This document shows positions 16,651 through 26,782 of a stretch of DNA of 64,000 nt, piece after piece; position 1 is the first letter of the stretch; the number at the start of each line of letters is the position of its first letter. Origin of the DNA: Cytophagaceae bacterium (GTDB taxonomy: Bacteria > Bacteroidota > Bacteroidia > Flavobacteriales > Flavobacteriaceae); the NCBI GenBank assembly GCA_002710685.1, contig PALD01000069.1, positions 124,001 to 188,000 of the forward strand. Reading direction: 5' to 3'. The notes beneath the pieces are model-generated. The model saw nothing but the letters and a program-made list of their open reading frames with translations, searched no databases and was not told where the DNA came from. The translations under genes and the position numbers were made by a program.

Positions 16651-17733
16651 CTATTCAGCATACATTTCTAGACTTGCCATTACTTCTTCTGGCTTGTCAA
16701 CTTCATATTTTATCTTTTCATTATCCTTCACCATGCGGATACCATCAAGTAAGATCTTGTCATTTATGTCAAGGCCATCTTTAATGAGAAACAGCTGGGG
16801 CAGCTCTGCACCTACGGTGATTTCCTTTTGATGGAGCACGTTGTCCTTGTCCACTACAAACACATAGCGCTTGTCAAGAATTTCAAAAGTGGATTTTTGA
16901 GGAATTATAATGGCCTGCTTAAAGGGTATCTTCATCAGGATGTTACCGGTTTCACCGTGCCTCAATATCCCATCAGGATTGGGGAAGGTGGCCCTGAAGG
17001 CAATATTACCGGTAGTATTGTCAAATTCACCTTCTATAGTCTCGACAATACCAGGTTGATTAAACTCCCTATTGTTTGCCATGAGCAGGTTTACCTCTTG
17101 CTTTTCATCTTTTGCGCTACTGGTGATGTAGTCTAGGTATTCTGCTTCGGGGACGTTGAAGTACACCCACATCTTACTGTTGTCTGACAGTGTGGTGAGC
17201 AGTTCGCCTTCATCCAGTAAACTTCCTTCCCGTGCTTCCAGGTGGTCCATGATGCCATCAAATGGGGCCCTCACATTGGTAAAGCCTAGATGTGTCTGGG
17301 CCAGTGAAACTTCTGCTTTTGCCTTGTCAAATTCTGCTTTGGCCATAGCCAGCTCATTAGGAGAAACAACGCTGCTATCTGCCAGTAGTTTTGTGTTCTT
17401 GTATTCTATTTCAGCAGCCTGACCCTCTGCCTGGGCTTTTTGTAGTTCTGCTTGATAGATGTTTGGCATGATCTGGAACATCAATTGACCTTTCTTGACG
17501 TGCTGTCCTTCATCAACCGAAATGCTCTGTAGATAGCCTTTTTCCATGGCCCTAAGCTCTATGTGGCGTATGGAATGTATTTGACATACATATTCCTTGA
17601 CGATCGTGGTGTCCTTTACTATGGGGTTTGTCACATGGTAGGTGACCTCTTCAGGTTTTTCTTCCTTATGCGATTTGCATCCTATAGAACATATCATGGC
17701 AAGGAGGCCTATGAAAATGGGGATTTTCCTCAT
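16651..17733 (-). CDS. RND efflux periplasmic adaptor (membrane fusion protein, pump 1)
   Basis: 360 residues with a lipoprotein-like start (LLAMICSIGCKSHK). It has the AcrA-like order: lipoyl/barrel-sandwich half (LRAMEKGYLQSISVDEGQHVKKGQLMFQI), alpha-hairpin (QKAQAEGQAAEIEYKNTKLL), second lipoyl half (LGFTNVRAPFDGIMD), then the beta-barrel and membrane-proximal domains. It links the inner-membrane pump to the outer-membrane channel. It is the first pump gene in the operon, 23 bases before the transporter. Confidence 0.92.
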   Translation of the reverse strand: MRKIPIFIGLLAMICSIGCKSHKEEKPEEVTYHVTNPIVKDTTIVKEYVCQIHSIRHIELRAMEKGYLQSISVDEGQHVKKGQLMFQIMPNIYQAELQKAQAEGQAAEIEYKNTKLLADSSVVSPNELAMAKAEFDKAKAEVSLAQTHLGFTNVRAPFDGIMDHLEAREGSLLDEGELLTTLSDNSKMWVYFNVPEAEYLDYITSSAKDEKQEVNLLMANNREFNQPGIVETIEGEFDNTTGNIAFRATFPNPDGILRHGETGNILMKIPFKQAIIIPQKSTFEILDKRYVFVVDKDNVLHQKEITVGAELPQLFLIKDGLDINDKILLDGIRMVKDNEKIKYEVDKPEEVMASLEMYAE

Positions 17734-17870
17734 GATTAAATGAATTAAAAAAATTGTTTTGAGAATAAATAATGCTGGGAAGCCTACTTGTCCTTAAGTG
17801 GTTCCTTGCTTGTTAATGAAAAATCATAATAGTGAGTCAGGCCTTGTGAGAAGTGCCTGAAAATGAAATC

Positions 17871-18284
17871 CTAGATCCTGAAAACCTCAAACTGGATGTA
17901 CCTTTTGCAAGAGTAGGTAAGGGGGTAGGACCTGCTGTGGCTTGCCCGGGAAGTATTTTCACAATCCAGGGTGGATTGCCAGGCAAGTACATAAAAAAAG
18001 GCAGTTGAGATACTGCCCGTTCTTAAATTATCATTCGATTTGCCATTATCGGCAATTTCTTCCTGTTCTTCATTTTCTGTAAGGTCGCTAAGCGTGACCT
18101 TTTTAAGAAAATGACCAGAAAGTGGATTGTATTGAAACTGGCCACAATCTAGATGTGTGCCGGCCTGCTCAATATCAATGGAATTTACCTGATTGCGTGC
18201 AATGTTGTTTGCATGCATCTGGATGAGTCCACCTAGAAGGATGAGGACAAAACAAAGAAAATATTTCTTGAAAGTTTTTTCCAT
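17871..18284 (-). CDS. Hypothetical small exported protein upstream of efflux operon 1
   Basis: About 137 residues from ATG 18284 (MEKTFKKYFLCFVLILLGG), with a signal peptide ending near MHANN. I chose this start because the upstream ATGs lie in or before a candidate promoter. The mature part contains two cysteines (LDCGQFQ and LDCENTS), one more near the end (YSCKRY), and a hydrophobic-aromatic finish (QFEVFRI). I do not recognise a family. It precedes the efflux genes by 137 bases in the same direction and may be co-expressed. Confidence 0.6.
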   Translation of the reverse strand: MEKTFKKYFLCFVLILLGGLIQMHANNIARNQVNSIDIEQAGTHLDCGQFQYNPLSGHFLKKVTLSDLTENEEQEEIADNGKSNDNLRTGSISTAFFYVLAWQSTLDCENTSRASHSRSYPLTYSCKRYIQFEVFRI

Positions 18285-18292
18285 TGAGGGCA

Positions 18293-18323
18293 CAAATCTA
18301 TTTTGCATTCTTTGTTTTAACAA
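18293..18323 (-). promoter_or_regulatory. Bacteroidota-type promoter before the small exported gene
   Basis: On the minus strand a TTG (complement of 18321-18323) is followed, 20 bases on, by TAGATTTG (18293-18300), the expected -33/-7 arrangement. Transcription would start only a few bases before ATG 18284. Confidence 0.5.
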
Positions 18324-18377
18324 AAATAAAATGTTAAAAAAGTAATCGCAAATAAGGGTTTAGCCCTTATAAACACT

Positions 18378-18393
18378 ACGAAAACCTTTTCGT
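18378..18393. promoter_or_regulatory. Candidate operator ACGAAAA-CC-TTTTCGT
   Basis: A perfect 7-base inverted repeat, about 95 bases upstream of the small exported gene that precedes efflux operon 1. It resembles LacI-type operators in shape. Confidence 0.4.
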
Positions 18394-18509
18394 TGACAAT
18401 TTATTTTTTCTGTTTCAGGGAATTAGATATTTTTTAAGCTTTGAAGAGTGTATTATAATTGTACTGAAATATTAAATTCTTTTTTTAACGGGTATTATCT
18501 TCCAAACAA

Positions 18510-20054
18510 TTATGATTTATCCATAATGATTTTGAGCTTGTTGGCATACTGTTCAACCAGTTCTGGCTTTTGATCTGCAAGATTTTTCTGCTCTCCTTTA
18601 TCTTCTGCTAGATTATACAGTTGAGGTTGTTTTTGCAATCCAGATTCAATATCTTTATTGGCCATCCAAGCTGGTATCTCACCACTCGTAAAAGGTGCGA
18701 TGTATTTCCACTGGCCATCTCTAATTGCAAGAGTAAATCCTTCTTCAATCATGATTTTCCTGCCGTTTTCGGTCTTGCCAAGAAGCGCATCGATATGATT
18801 TTCGCTGTCAAGGACTTTATTGCCCATAGGGGTGTTGAGCAAACCTGCCAAAGATGCATATATATCGACCTGATTCATCATGGCACTTGATTTTACGGGC
18901 TTGATATGTCCTGGCCAGTAAACAATCATGGGTACACGGGTGCCGCCTTCAAAGATGCTGTACTTACCTCCACGATATGGGCCCGCGGGTTTGTGGTTGC
19001 CTACCATGGACACTGCTTTATCCATATACCCATCGTCCAAGACCGGGCCGTTATCGCTTGTGAAAATTAGGATTGTGTTTTTTGCAAGGTCCTCTTTTTC
19101 AAGTAAGGTGTTTATTTGCCCCACTACCCAGTCCATCTGTACAATGGCATCACCGCGTGGTCCCATTTCACTAGCTCCCTGAAAACGTGCATTGGGAGCA
19201 CGTGGTACATGAATGTCATGGAAACTGAAATACAGGAAAAAGGGGGTTGTTTTATTATCTTGGATAAATTGTATTGCTTTTTCCGTGAAAACGAAAGGAA
19301 ATTCTTCATCCTTCCATTCTGCGCTCTTGCCACCACCCATATATCCTATACGGCTTATGCCATTTACTATGGTCTGGCTGTGTTGCGGATCAGCCTTCAT
19401 CTTGAGCAAATCTGGTCGCTCTGTTCCCAATGGCCTATTGCCCACCTTGTGTTCATAGCTTACCGTAAGGGGGTCATCTTGAGAGAGATTTACCACGGTA
19501 TCGTTTTCCATAAAAACCGTGGGGACCCTATCGCCCGTGGCAGGAAGGAGAAAACTATAATCAAATCCCACTTCACCGGGTCCGGGGGTTATCGGTTTGT
19601 TCCAGTCAACTTTTCCATAACCCAATCCCAAGTGCCATTTGCCTACTACCCCAGTCGTATAGCCAGCTTTTTGAAGCATTTTTGGCAAGGTGACTATCGA
19701 GGTATCAATAAGCAGGGGAGCATCACCAGGCAGGATTGCGGCATTGTTTCTAAAAGCGTAATTACCTGTCAACAATGAGTATCGCGAGGGTGTGCAAGTT
19801 GCGGCGCTGCTGTGTGCATCTGTAAAAAGAACACCATTTTTAGCCATATGGTCCACATTAGGGGTCTCAACACCTTTTGCGCCATAGGAGCTTAGGTCAG
19901 CATAACCCAAATCATCCACATAAAGCAGAATGAAATTTGGTTTTAAAACGTGCTGTTCTGTCGGTTCATCTGTGGATGTCGTTTTTTTAGTACTTGAATT
20001 GCAGGAAAAGAACAACCCTGCTGCCAAAATCAAGAATAGCTTATTTGTTTTCAT
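18510..20054 (-). CDS. Type I sulfatase (S1 family), lipoprotein
   Basis: 514 residues with a lipoprotein signal (LFFSC, Cys about 18). The sulfatase signature is complete: C87-T-P-S-R91 within AATCTPSRYSLLTG, where Cys87 is converted to formylglycine, and the metal-binding aspartates D47-D48 in YVDDLGYAD. Other family segments include VGKWHLG and FTSDNGP. It removes sulfate esters from sugars in the periplasm. It lies 114 bases after the HTCS gene in the same direction and belongs to polysaccharide locus 1. No maturase gene (FGE or anSME) is in the window. Substrate position specificity is unknown. Confidence 0.93.
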   Translation of the reverse strand: MKTNKLFLILAAGLFFSCNSSTKKTTSTDEPTEQHVLKPNFILLYVDDLGYADLSSYGAKGVETPNVDHMAKNGVLFTDAHSSAATCTPSRYSLLTGNYAFRNNAAILPGDAPLLIDTSIVTLPKMLQKAGYTTGVVGKWHLGLGYGKVDWNKPITPGPGEVGFDYSFLLPATGDRVPTVFMENDTVVNLSQDDPLTVSYEHKVGNRPLGTERPDLLKMKADPQHSQTIVNGISRIGYMGGGKSAEWKDEEFPFVFTEKAIQFIQDNKTTPFFLYFSFHDIHVPRAPNARFQGASEMGPRGDAIVQMDWVVGQINTLLEKEDLAKNTILIFTSDNGPVLDDGYMDKAVSMVGNHKPAGPYRGGKYSIFEGGTRVPMIVYWPGHIKPVKSSAMMNQVDIYASLAGLLNTPMGNKVLDSENHIDALLGKTENGRKIMIEEGFTLAIRDGQWKYIAPFTSGEIPAWMANKDIESGLQKQPQLYNLAEDKGEQKNLADQKPELVEQYANKLKIIMDKS

Positions 20055-20075
20055 GGTTTAAAGCTATAAAATAAG

Positions 20076-20087
20076 GCTTTCGCCAAA
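20076..20087. repeat. Dispersed motif TTTGGCGAAAGC (minus strand), copy 2
   Basis: The plus strand reads GCTTTCGCCAAA; it shares 17 bases of context (GGCTTTCGCCAAAACAA) with the copy at 40522-40533. Intergenic, upstream of the sulfatase. Confidence 0.45.
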
Positions 20088-20168
20088 ACAAATTTTAAAC
20101 AAATTGAGAGGACAAATGTTGAAAACCCATGATAGTATACTTAAATGTGAACCAGTATGAGCAGCTTT

Positions 20169-23100
20169 CTATTCTTTTATGGCAAATTGTGTAGGGGTGA
20201 GGTGAAATTCTTTCTTAAAAGCCCGGCTAAAATAATTAGGGTCTGCATAGCCCACCTCATACGCTACTTCTGAGATGTTCTTACCCTGCCTGATAAGGCT
20301 GGTTGCACGGTCCATACGGGCTTTTTTTATAAACTCAAGCGCACTTGCACCAGCAATCTTTTTAAGTTTGATATGTAAAAGTGAACGACTGATGCCCATT
20401 TCATCCGCGAGCATTTTCACACTGAATTTGGGATTAGAACAATTGTTTTCAACAATCTGGGTGATTTTTCTCAAAAATTCATTTTCTTGATTGTTTTGGG
20501 GGAGTTCTTCTATTAACTCTCCTTTAATGTTGGCAAAACGTTTTTCAAGATTTTTACGGGTGTCCAGTAAATTGATGACCAAAAGGTCAAGTTCCTTGAG
20601 GTTAAAGGGTTTTGCTAGATATGCGTTAGCACCAGAACTTAAGGCTTCAAGCTTGAGCAGTTCTTCACTTTTTGCCGTAAGAAGGATAAAGGGAATATGA
20701 CGTGTCCTAGGGTTGGACTTTATTTTTCTACATAGTTGTATACCGCTAACATTGGGCATTTTCATGTCGCTAATCACAATGTCAGGATAATGTTGCTCCA
20801 TTTTTTCAAAAGCTTGCCCGCCGTCATTTGCGGTAATGACATTAAATTTATATGTAAAGTGCTTTTGCAAAAATCGCCTGAGTTCCACGTTGTCTTCAAC
20901 AATCAGGACCTTAAGGTTGGTTTTTGATTGAATAGAGCTTAACTCTTGACTTTCCAGGTTGCTCAGAAGAAGGTCGCTTGTTACGTGCAATGTCTTGTTA
21001 CCACTTATCTGTATAGTGTTTTCCTCATCTTTCAATTTTAGGATAAGGGGGAATGAAACCCGTGCTGTAGTGCCTTTTCCTATTTCAGACTCAAGTTCAA
21101 ATTCTCCTTCTAAGAATTCTGTTAAGCTGTTTACCAGGGCGAGACCCAACCCAGAATTATCACTTTTTTCTTCACCGTTTGATTTAAAAAAAGGTTCAGT
21201 GGCCTGCGCAATCATATTTGCACTCATGCCTTCTCCAGTATCTTGAAAAGATAGGTTGATGTTACTTCTTTTAGAGGCATCTAAAGTATTACTGATATCT
21301 ACCTTGAGTGTGAAATTGCCATTTTGAGGCGTGTTTTTTATAGCATTTGAGATAAGGTTCGTGGTTATCATCTCTACCTTTGTAGGGTCAAAATAGCACT
21401 GGTACTGTGGGATTTCACATTGATACTTGGTCTTGATGTTCTTGAGCTCATAAAGTGGTTTGAATGCCTCAAAAGTATCTTTTAAGAATACGGTGATGTC
21501 TCCTTTTTTAAGTTCAAGCTCAGCGTGGTCCGTCTCTATTTTTCTAAACTCGAGTAACTGGTAAATAAGCTGGTGGAGCTTGTTTGCATTCTTTTTTATG
21601 GAGACAAGTTCTTCAGGAGGTGAAGAGTGGTTGACTTTTTCTTTGTAAAACTTTTCAACTGAGGCGATGATAAGCGTTAGTGGAGTCTTGAACTCGTGCG
21701 AGATAAAGGTGAAAAAATTGAGTTTATGTTGATTTACTTCCTTTATTTTTTCTTTTTCCAACCGTTCCATCTGTACGGCGAGTTTTTGAACATGAATAAA
21801 CCTTACAAACCGCCAGTAGGCATAAATAAGGAGTATCCCCATTAAAAAGTAAATGCAATAGGCCCAGTTGGTTTGCCAAAATGGAGGCAGTATGGTAAGT
21901 GTTATCGTTTTTTCTTTACCAGAGGAAGATACCGGCAAGGGTTGGACCCTGAATCTATAATCTCCTGGTGAAAGATTTGTATAGGTGGCACTGCGTTGTG
22001 AACCTACTTCATTCCAGTTTTCATCAAAGCCGTCCAATTTATAGGCATATTTTACCGCAGAAGCATTCTTGTAATTGATTGCACCATATTCAAAGGTAAT
22101 CACATTTTGATCATGGTCTAGTTCTATATGGTGAAGATGATTGATATTTTTTTTAAGGATACCGTTGCTGGTAATGGGTACGTCTTTGTTAAAAAGCTGA
22201 AAACCTTTGAATTCTATGGGGTATGAACTAGGTGGCAGGTCTATTTCTGACGGGTCTATACTGTTAAGGCCCTTAATGGAGCCAAAATATAGCTTTCCAT
22301 CGCTATCCTTAAAAGAGGATTTAAAGTTGAATTGATTTGTTGACAGGCCATCCTCAACACCCAGGTGCTGCAAGTTGCCCTTTCGCGGGTCATATATGCT
22401 GATCCCCTGATTTGTGGATATCCATATCTTATCATTATCATCTTCTAGAAAGCCATACACCGTGGTACTGGGAAGCTTTGCATTAAATTTGAAAGGTTCT
22501 ATGGCATTCTCTCCTGCTTTTTTTATCAGTGCCCCCTCACTCAGCGAACCAAACCATATGTTACCGTTGCTGTCTTCAAATGCTTCAATAATCTGGCCTA
22601 GTTGTGGCCCCATGTGCTTCAGTTGATCTTTTTTTGCTTCTAGCTTATAAATTCCACTGTTGCGTGTGCAGAACCAGAGGTTGTGCTCAGCATCTTCTAG
22701 TATGTCATAGATAAATTTATTGTCAAAAACCTCTGGTCTAAAAACACTGAATGTGCCATTGGCCTTATTGAAGAGGTTGAGCCCATTTTGGGTGCCCACC
22801 CAAAACCGTTTTAAACTATCTTCTTTTATAGCGTAGATAAAGTTGTTTGAAATAGTTGTACTATCACTGGCCCTGTTAACAAAATATGTGATTTTTCCCG
22901 TTCTCTTGTTGTAGTGGTTGAGCCCACCAAGAAAGGTTCCTATCCAGATGTCACCATTGTCATCACGGGTGATGGAGTGTATGTTGTTGCTGCTCAGTCC
23001 GCTTGCAGTGTTGAGGAACCTGAACTTATTTGACTGTTTATCGAGTATGCTCACGCCTCCATCTTCTGTGCTTATCCACAGTTCATCATCAAGCTCCATT

Positions 23101-24200
23101 ATCTGGCTTATTGCCTTACCGCTTATAGAATTAGTATAATCACTGGGAAGGTATTTAACAATACCGGTAGAATTGGGCCCCGTATAATTTACACCACCAA
23201 AATAAGTGCCTATCCATACAATGTCTTCCTGATTTACAAAAAGACTGTAAACTGATTTGTCCGTGAGCGTACCGGTTTGCGCACTAAAGGATTGATTGTA
23301 GTTGATGGACGTTTTTTTCTCCTTATCATAAATAAAGATTCCATATTCAGTACCAATCCATAATTTTCCTTCCTGGTCTTGCACCACATCGCGTATCACC
23401 TGGGTCTCAATCTTATTCTTTGTTGTAAAAATGATATTCCTGAACATATCAACCTCATTGTCATAATAAAACAATCCCCGTGAAGTGCCCATCCATAGAG
23501 TACCTTGTGCATCTTTAAAAAGCATTTGAATGGTATACGGGCTGGCATCTGAAGGGTTAAATGGGGTTGTGGGTATTTGATATTGTTTGATGATCTCACC
23601 CAGGTGATTGATGAGAAGTATCCTTTGGCCCAGGGCCAACCAAAAGATATTAGTCTTAAAGCGTTCAACATCCCGTATATAATATCCTTCAAGGTAATGG
23701 TCGATGTTTCCATTTTCGCGTAGTACATACAGACCGCTGTTTGTTCCTATATATTTATCACCATCGGCTTCAAGGATGCTGTTAATGGGAATTCCTTTGT
23801 CGCCTTTCGGCAAAATTTTCTCAAATCTGCCAGACTCTGGGTCAAACTTGTCCAGACCAGAAAATGTGCCTATATATAGCCCATCCCTTAAACTCTCAAC
23901 AACATTTACTTGATTATTACTAATGCTAGAAACATTAAGAGTATCATGATAAAAGGTCTTGGTTTCAAGACCATCAAAACTGTTGAGGCCCTCCCGGGTG
24001 GCAAACCACATTTTTCCATCTGCATCTTGCGTGATATCATAGACTGTACTATGGCTGAGGCCATCACTTACGGAAACATGCTTAAAATCGATTTCTTGAG
24101 CATACCCCATAAGAGCAATAAAGTACGAGCACAGAAAAAGGATAAATCGACTAAAACAATTTACCTGAACCGCATATCTCACCAAAAACCTTGAAATCAT
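20169..24200 (-). CDS. Hybrid two-component system sensor/regulator (HTCS) of locus 1
   Basis: 1343 residues. Signal peptide or anchor, then two seven-bladed beta-propeller sensor domains built of repeated WIGT/WFGT-type blades (about 40-690), a Y_Y_Y domain (YKLDGFDENW), one membrane segment near 790-805, and a kinase domain with H835 in FISHEFKTPL. The ATPase domain has NLISNAIKNTP and GLGLALVNSL. The receiver domain has D1145 in VISDMKMP, and an AraC-type helix-turn-helix ends the protein. HTCS proteins bind an oligosaccharide in the periplasm and activate their glycan locus directly. It is divergent from the GH2/SusC/SusD operon, the likely target. Confidence 0.95.
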   Translation of the reverse strand: MISRFLVRYAVQVNCFSRFILFLCSYFIALMGYAQEIDFKHVSVSDGLSHSTVYDITQDADGKMWFATREGLNSFDGLETKTFYHDTLNVSSISNNQVNVVESLRDGLYIGTFSGLDKFDPESGRFEKILPKGDKGIPINSILEADGDKYIGTNSGLYVLRENGNIDHYLEGYYIRDVERFKTNIFWLALGQRILLINHLGEIIKQYQIPTTPFNPSDASPYTIQMLFKDAQGTLWMGTSRGLFYYDNEVDMFRNIIFTTKNKIETQVIRDVVQDQEGKLWIGTEYGIFIYDKEKKTSINYNQSFSAQTGTLTDKSVYSLFVNQEDIVWIGTYFGGVNYTGPNSTGIVKYLPSDYTNSISGKAISQIMELDDELWISTEDGGVSILDKQSNKFRFLNTASGLSSNNIHSITRDDNGDIWIGTFLGGLNHYNKRTGKITYFVNRASDSTTISNNFIYAIKEDSLKRFWVGTQNGLNLFNKANGTFSVFRPEVFDNKFIYDILEDAEHNLWFCTRNSGIYKLEAKKDQLKHMGPQLGQIIEAFEDSNGNIWFGSLSEGALIKKAGENAIEPFKFNAKLPSTTVYGFLEDDNDKIWISTNQGISIYDPRKGNLQHLGVEDGLSTNQFNFKSSFKDSDGKLYFGSIKGLNSIDPSEIDLPPSSYPIEFKGFQLFNKDVPITSNGILKKNINHLHHIELDHDQNVITFEYGAINYKNASAVKYAYKLDGFDENWNEVGSQRSATYTNLSPGDYRFRVQPLPVSSSGKEKTITLTILPPFWQTNWAYCIYFLMGILLIYAYWRFVRFIHVQKLAVQMERLEKEKIKEVNQHKLNFFTFISHEFKTPLTLIIASVEKFYKEKVNHSSPPEELVSIKKNANKLHQLIYQLLEFRKIETDHAELELKKGDITVFLKDTFEAFKPLYELKNIKTKYQCEIPQYQCYFDPTKVEMITTNLISNAIKNTPQNGNFTLKVDISNTLDASKRSNINLSFQDTGEGMSANMIAQATEPFFKSNGEEKSDNSGLGLALVNSLTEFLEGEFELESEIGKGTTARVSFPLILKLKDEENTIQISGNKTLHVTSDLLLSNLESQELSSIQSKTNLKVLIVEDNVELRRFLQKHFTYKFNVITANDGGQAFEKMEQHYPDIVISDMKMPNVSGIQLCRKIKSNPRTRHIPFILLTAKSEELLKLEALSSGANAYLAKPFNLKELDLLVINLLDTRKNLEKRFANIKGELIEELPQNNQENEFLRKITQIVENNCSNPKFSVKMLADEMGISRSLLHIKLKKIAGASALEFIKKARMDRATSLIRQGKNISEVAYEVGYADPNYFSRAFKKEFHLTPTQFAIKE

Positions 24201-24232
24201 TGAGAATTAATCAAAATTGCTATTAGATTGAA

Positions 24233-24240
24233 CAAATGTA
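24233..24240 (-). promoter_or_regulatory. -7 box of the HTCS 1 gene
   Basis: The minus strand reads TACATTTG, an exact TAnnTTTG match, 33 bases before the start codon at 24200. The whole 266-base divergent region (24201-24466) is very AT-rich and should also hold the promoter for the GH2 gene, which I could not pinpoint. Confidence 0.5.
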
Positions 24241-24466
24241 TAGATTACATATCTATTATTCTTCTATCATTACATCACAAAATTATCAGAATTATAATCA
24301 AAATATTGTAATAATGTTAATAAAATGTTTTAATAGTAATAAAAATTAAATTATATGAAATTAATGGAACATTTTAAAATCAACGCCATATAAAATTATT
24401 AGACAAACAAATTATGGCTATTATCTAAATGTGCTGCTATTTTTTAAAACAACTGAATCTATATAA

Positions 24467-26782
24467 ATGAAGAAAATTACCTGTTTGTTGTTACTGATTT
24501 CCTGTTTGAGCTGTGCTCAAAAAGAGCAAAAGAAAAAGGAGGAAAAAGAGGATGTTCTAAGATTTAGCATGCATACCCCCTGGACAGATTCAGTTTCAAA
24601 GACAATTCCTTGGAATGTTTATCCACGCCCACAGATGAAAAGGGATAATTGGCAAAATCTTAATGGGGAGTGGGAATATGCTATACTTCCTGTATCAGTA
24701 CAACAGCCTGATGAGTATCAAGGTGCTATTCTTGTGCCTTTTGCCATAGAGTCTGAATTAAGTGGTGTTAAGAAGTTAGTGGGAGAAGATAACAACTTGT
24801 GGTACAAGCGCAGTTTTGAAGTTCAGGCCCATTCAGCTTCTGAAAAAATCCATTTGAATTTTGGTGCAGTTGACTGGCAGGCAACCGTGTATATCAATGG
24901 TGAAGAGGTAGGAACTCATAAAGGAGGTTTTACACCTTTTAGTTTTGATATTACCTCATTTTTAATTGATGGCACACAAGAGTTGACCATAAAGGTCTGG
25001 GATCCTTCAGATGCTGAAACACAGCCCCGGGGGAAACAAGTGGCAAACCCATCTGGGATTTGGTATACACCTGTTACCGGTATATGGCAAACCGTATGGC
25101 TTGAAAAAACCAGTGAGGAATATATTGACCTTTTAAAAATCACTCCAGATGTTGTCAATGCACAGGTTACCAGCGAGATTGTTCTAGGTAAGATTTCGGG
25201 TAACCGAAATATAAAAGTAACGGCAATGGATGAAGATAAAACTGTCGCTTCACGGACTTTTGAGGTAAAGGAAGGTGATGAGAGGCTTATGGCCACACTT
25301 GAAGTTCCTTCACCGGTCCTTTGGTCACCTGAAAATCCACACCTCTATGATTTAAAGGTTGAAATCATGGATGGTGATAAAGTACTTGATGAAGTAGGCA
25401 GTTATTTTGGTATGCGCAAGATCAGCCTGGGAAAGGATGAAAATGGTTTTACAAGAATCATGCTCAATGATGAGGCCTTGTTTCAATTTGGGTTGTTAGA
25501 CCAGGGATGGTTTCCTGATGGTCTTTATACTGCGCCCACATTCGAGGCCATGATATATGACGTCGAAATGACCAAAAAATGGGGCTTTAACATGATACGC
25601 AAACATGTAAAAGTTGAGCCCGCGACATATTATTATGAGTGCGACAAGATGGGTATGCTGGTATGGCAGGACATGCCTAATGGTAACTACCTGGAAGAAC
25701 TAAGAATACAAGCTTGGGATGAAAAAGATTCCCCACGTACCAAAGAATCCTCAAGGCAATTTGAGTGGGAGCTCAAGGAGATGATGGACAATCTGCACAC
25801 ATTTGCATCTATACTTGTGTGGGTGCCTTTTAATGAAGGCTGGGGACAATATGATACTGAGCGTGTAACACAATGGACCAAAGAATATGATTCCAGCAGG
25901 TTGATAGACTCCCCCAGTGGATGGGCAGACAGGGGTGTGGGTGATATGGTGGATGTTCACTTATATCCCGGTCCTGGCATGGAATTCCCTGAGGAAGACC
26001 GTGCTGCTGTTTTGGGTGAATTTGCAGGCATAGGTTGGCCAGTAAAGGACCATATGTGGTGGGATAAAAAGAATTGGGGGTACCTAACCTATGACGATCA
26101 GGCTACCTTCAAGCAAAAATTTACTGAGATTATAAAGGATTTGCAAAGCCTTAAAAGTTTTGGGCTTTCTGCTGCTGTCTATACCCAGACCACAGATGTA
26201 GAAGGGGAGGTCAATGGCCTTATGACCTATGATAGGAAAATCCTAAAACTGGAACCCTCAGAAACTCACCCCATGCTCGCTCCACTTTATGAAGATGTAC
26301 AAAAATATAAAACCATAATTGCAGATTCAGAGCACTCGCCCAATCAATGGAAATTATCAAAAATTGCTGATGATAGCTGGCTTAATGGTAATGGTATAAG
26401 TGAATGGCAGACCGTGGACGCACCAGTTAGTTCTTATGATAATTATTTTTTGCCAGAAGGCACGTTGTGGGAAAATAATGAAGAACTTTTTCTTGCAAAG
26501 GAGTTTGAAATCAATAGCGTTCCTGAAGAATTGATTTTACGCTTCTATCTCGATAAGGCAAGCATGAAGGTTTATATCAATGGTAATGAGGTTACCGAGG
26601 AAAAATTTGAAGGAGGTAGAAAACGCCATTACCGTAACAAGGTCATTACAAATGCGGGGCAATTGGTGCATGTAGGCAAGAACGTGATAACTATTGAACT
26701 CCAGGCAGATAAAAAAGACCACTCCTTTGATATGGGGATTTATACGGTTGATAATCATAAGATTGTACAACAATCTAATTGA
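24467..26782 (+). CDS. Glycoside hydrolase family 2 lipoprotein
   Basis: 771 residues with a lipoprotein signal (ISCLSC). The N-terminal sugar-binding (jelly-roll) domain contains WQNLNGEWEYA and WYKRSFEV. The immunoglobulin-like and TIM-barrel domains follow, with acid/base E457 in PFNEGWGQYD and a likely nucleophile E518 in LGEFAGIGWP. A further C-terminal domain extends past the barrel. GH2 covers beta-galactosidases, glucuronidases, mannosidases and arabinosidases; the activity cannot be read here. It is the first gene of the right-hand operon of locus 1, 164 bases before SusC. Confidence 0.92.
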   Translation: MKKITCLLLLISCLSCAQKEQKKKEEKEDVLRFSMHTPWTDSVSKTIPWNVYPRPQMKRDNWQNLNGEWEYAILPVSVQQPDEYQGAILVPFAIESELSGVKKLVGEDNNLWYKRSFEVQAHSASEKIHLNFGAVDWQATVYINGEEVGTHKGGFTPFSFDITSFLIDGTQELTIKVWDPSDAETQPRGKQVANPSGIWYTPVTGIWQTVWLEKTSEEYIDLLKITPDVVNAQVTSEIVLGKISGNRNIKVTAMDEDKTVASRTFEVKEGDERLMATLEVPSPVLWSPENPHLYDLKVEIMDGDKVLDEVGSYFGMRKISLGKDENGFTRIMLNDEALFQFGLLDQGWFPDGLYTAPTFEAMIYDVEMTKKWGFNMIRKHVKVEPATYYYECDKMGMLVWQDMPNGNYLEELRIQAWDEKDSPRTKESSRQFEWELKEMMDNLHTFASILVWVPFNEGWGQYDTERVTQWTKEYDSSRLIDSPSGWADRGVGDMVDVHLYPGPGMEFPEEDRAAVLGEFAGIGWPVKDHMWWDKKNWGYLTYDDQATFKQKFTEIIKDLQSLKSFGLSAAVYTQTTDVEGEVNGLMTYDRKILKLEPSETHPMLAPLYEDVQKYKTIIADSEHSPNQWKLSKIADDSWLNGNGISEWQTVDAPVSSYDNYFLPEGTLWENNEELFLAKEFEINSVPEELILRFYLDKASMKVYINGNEVTEEKFEGGRKRHYRNKVITNAGQLVHVGKNVITIELQADKKDHSFDMGIYTVDNHKIVQQSN

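Noticed and set aside
23625-23639. Palindrome TTGGCCC-A-GGGCCAA in HTCS 1
   Set aside because: The core differs from the dispersed family, and a single 7-base-arm palindrome is not surprising.
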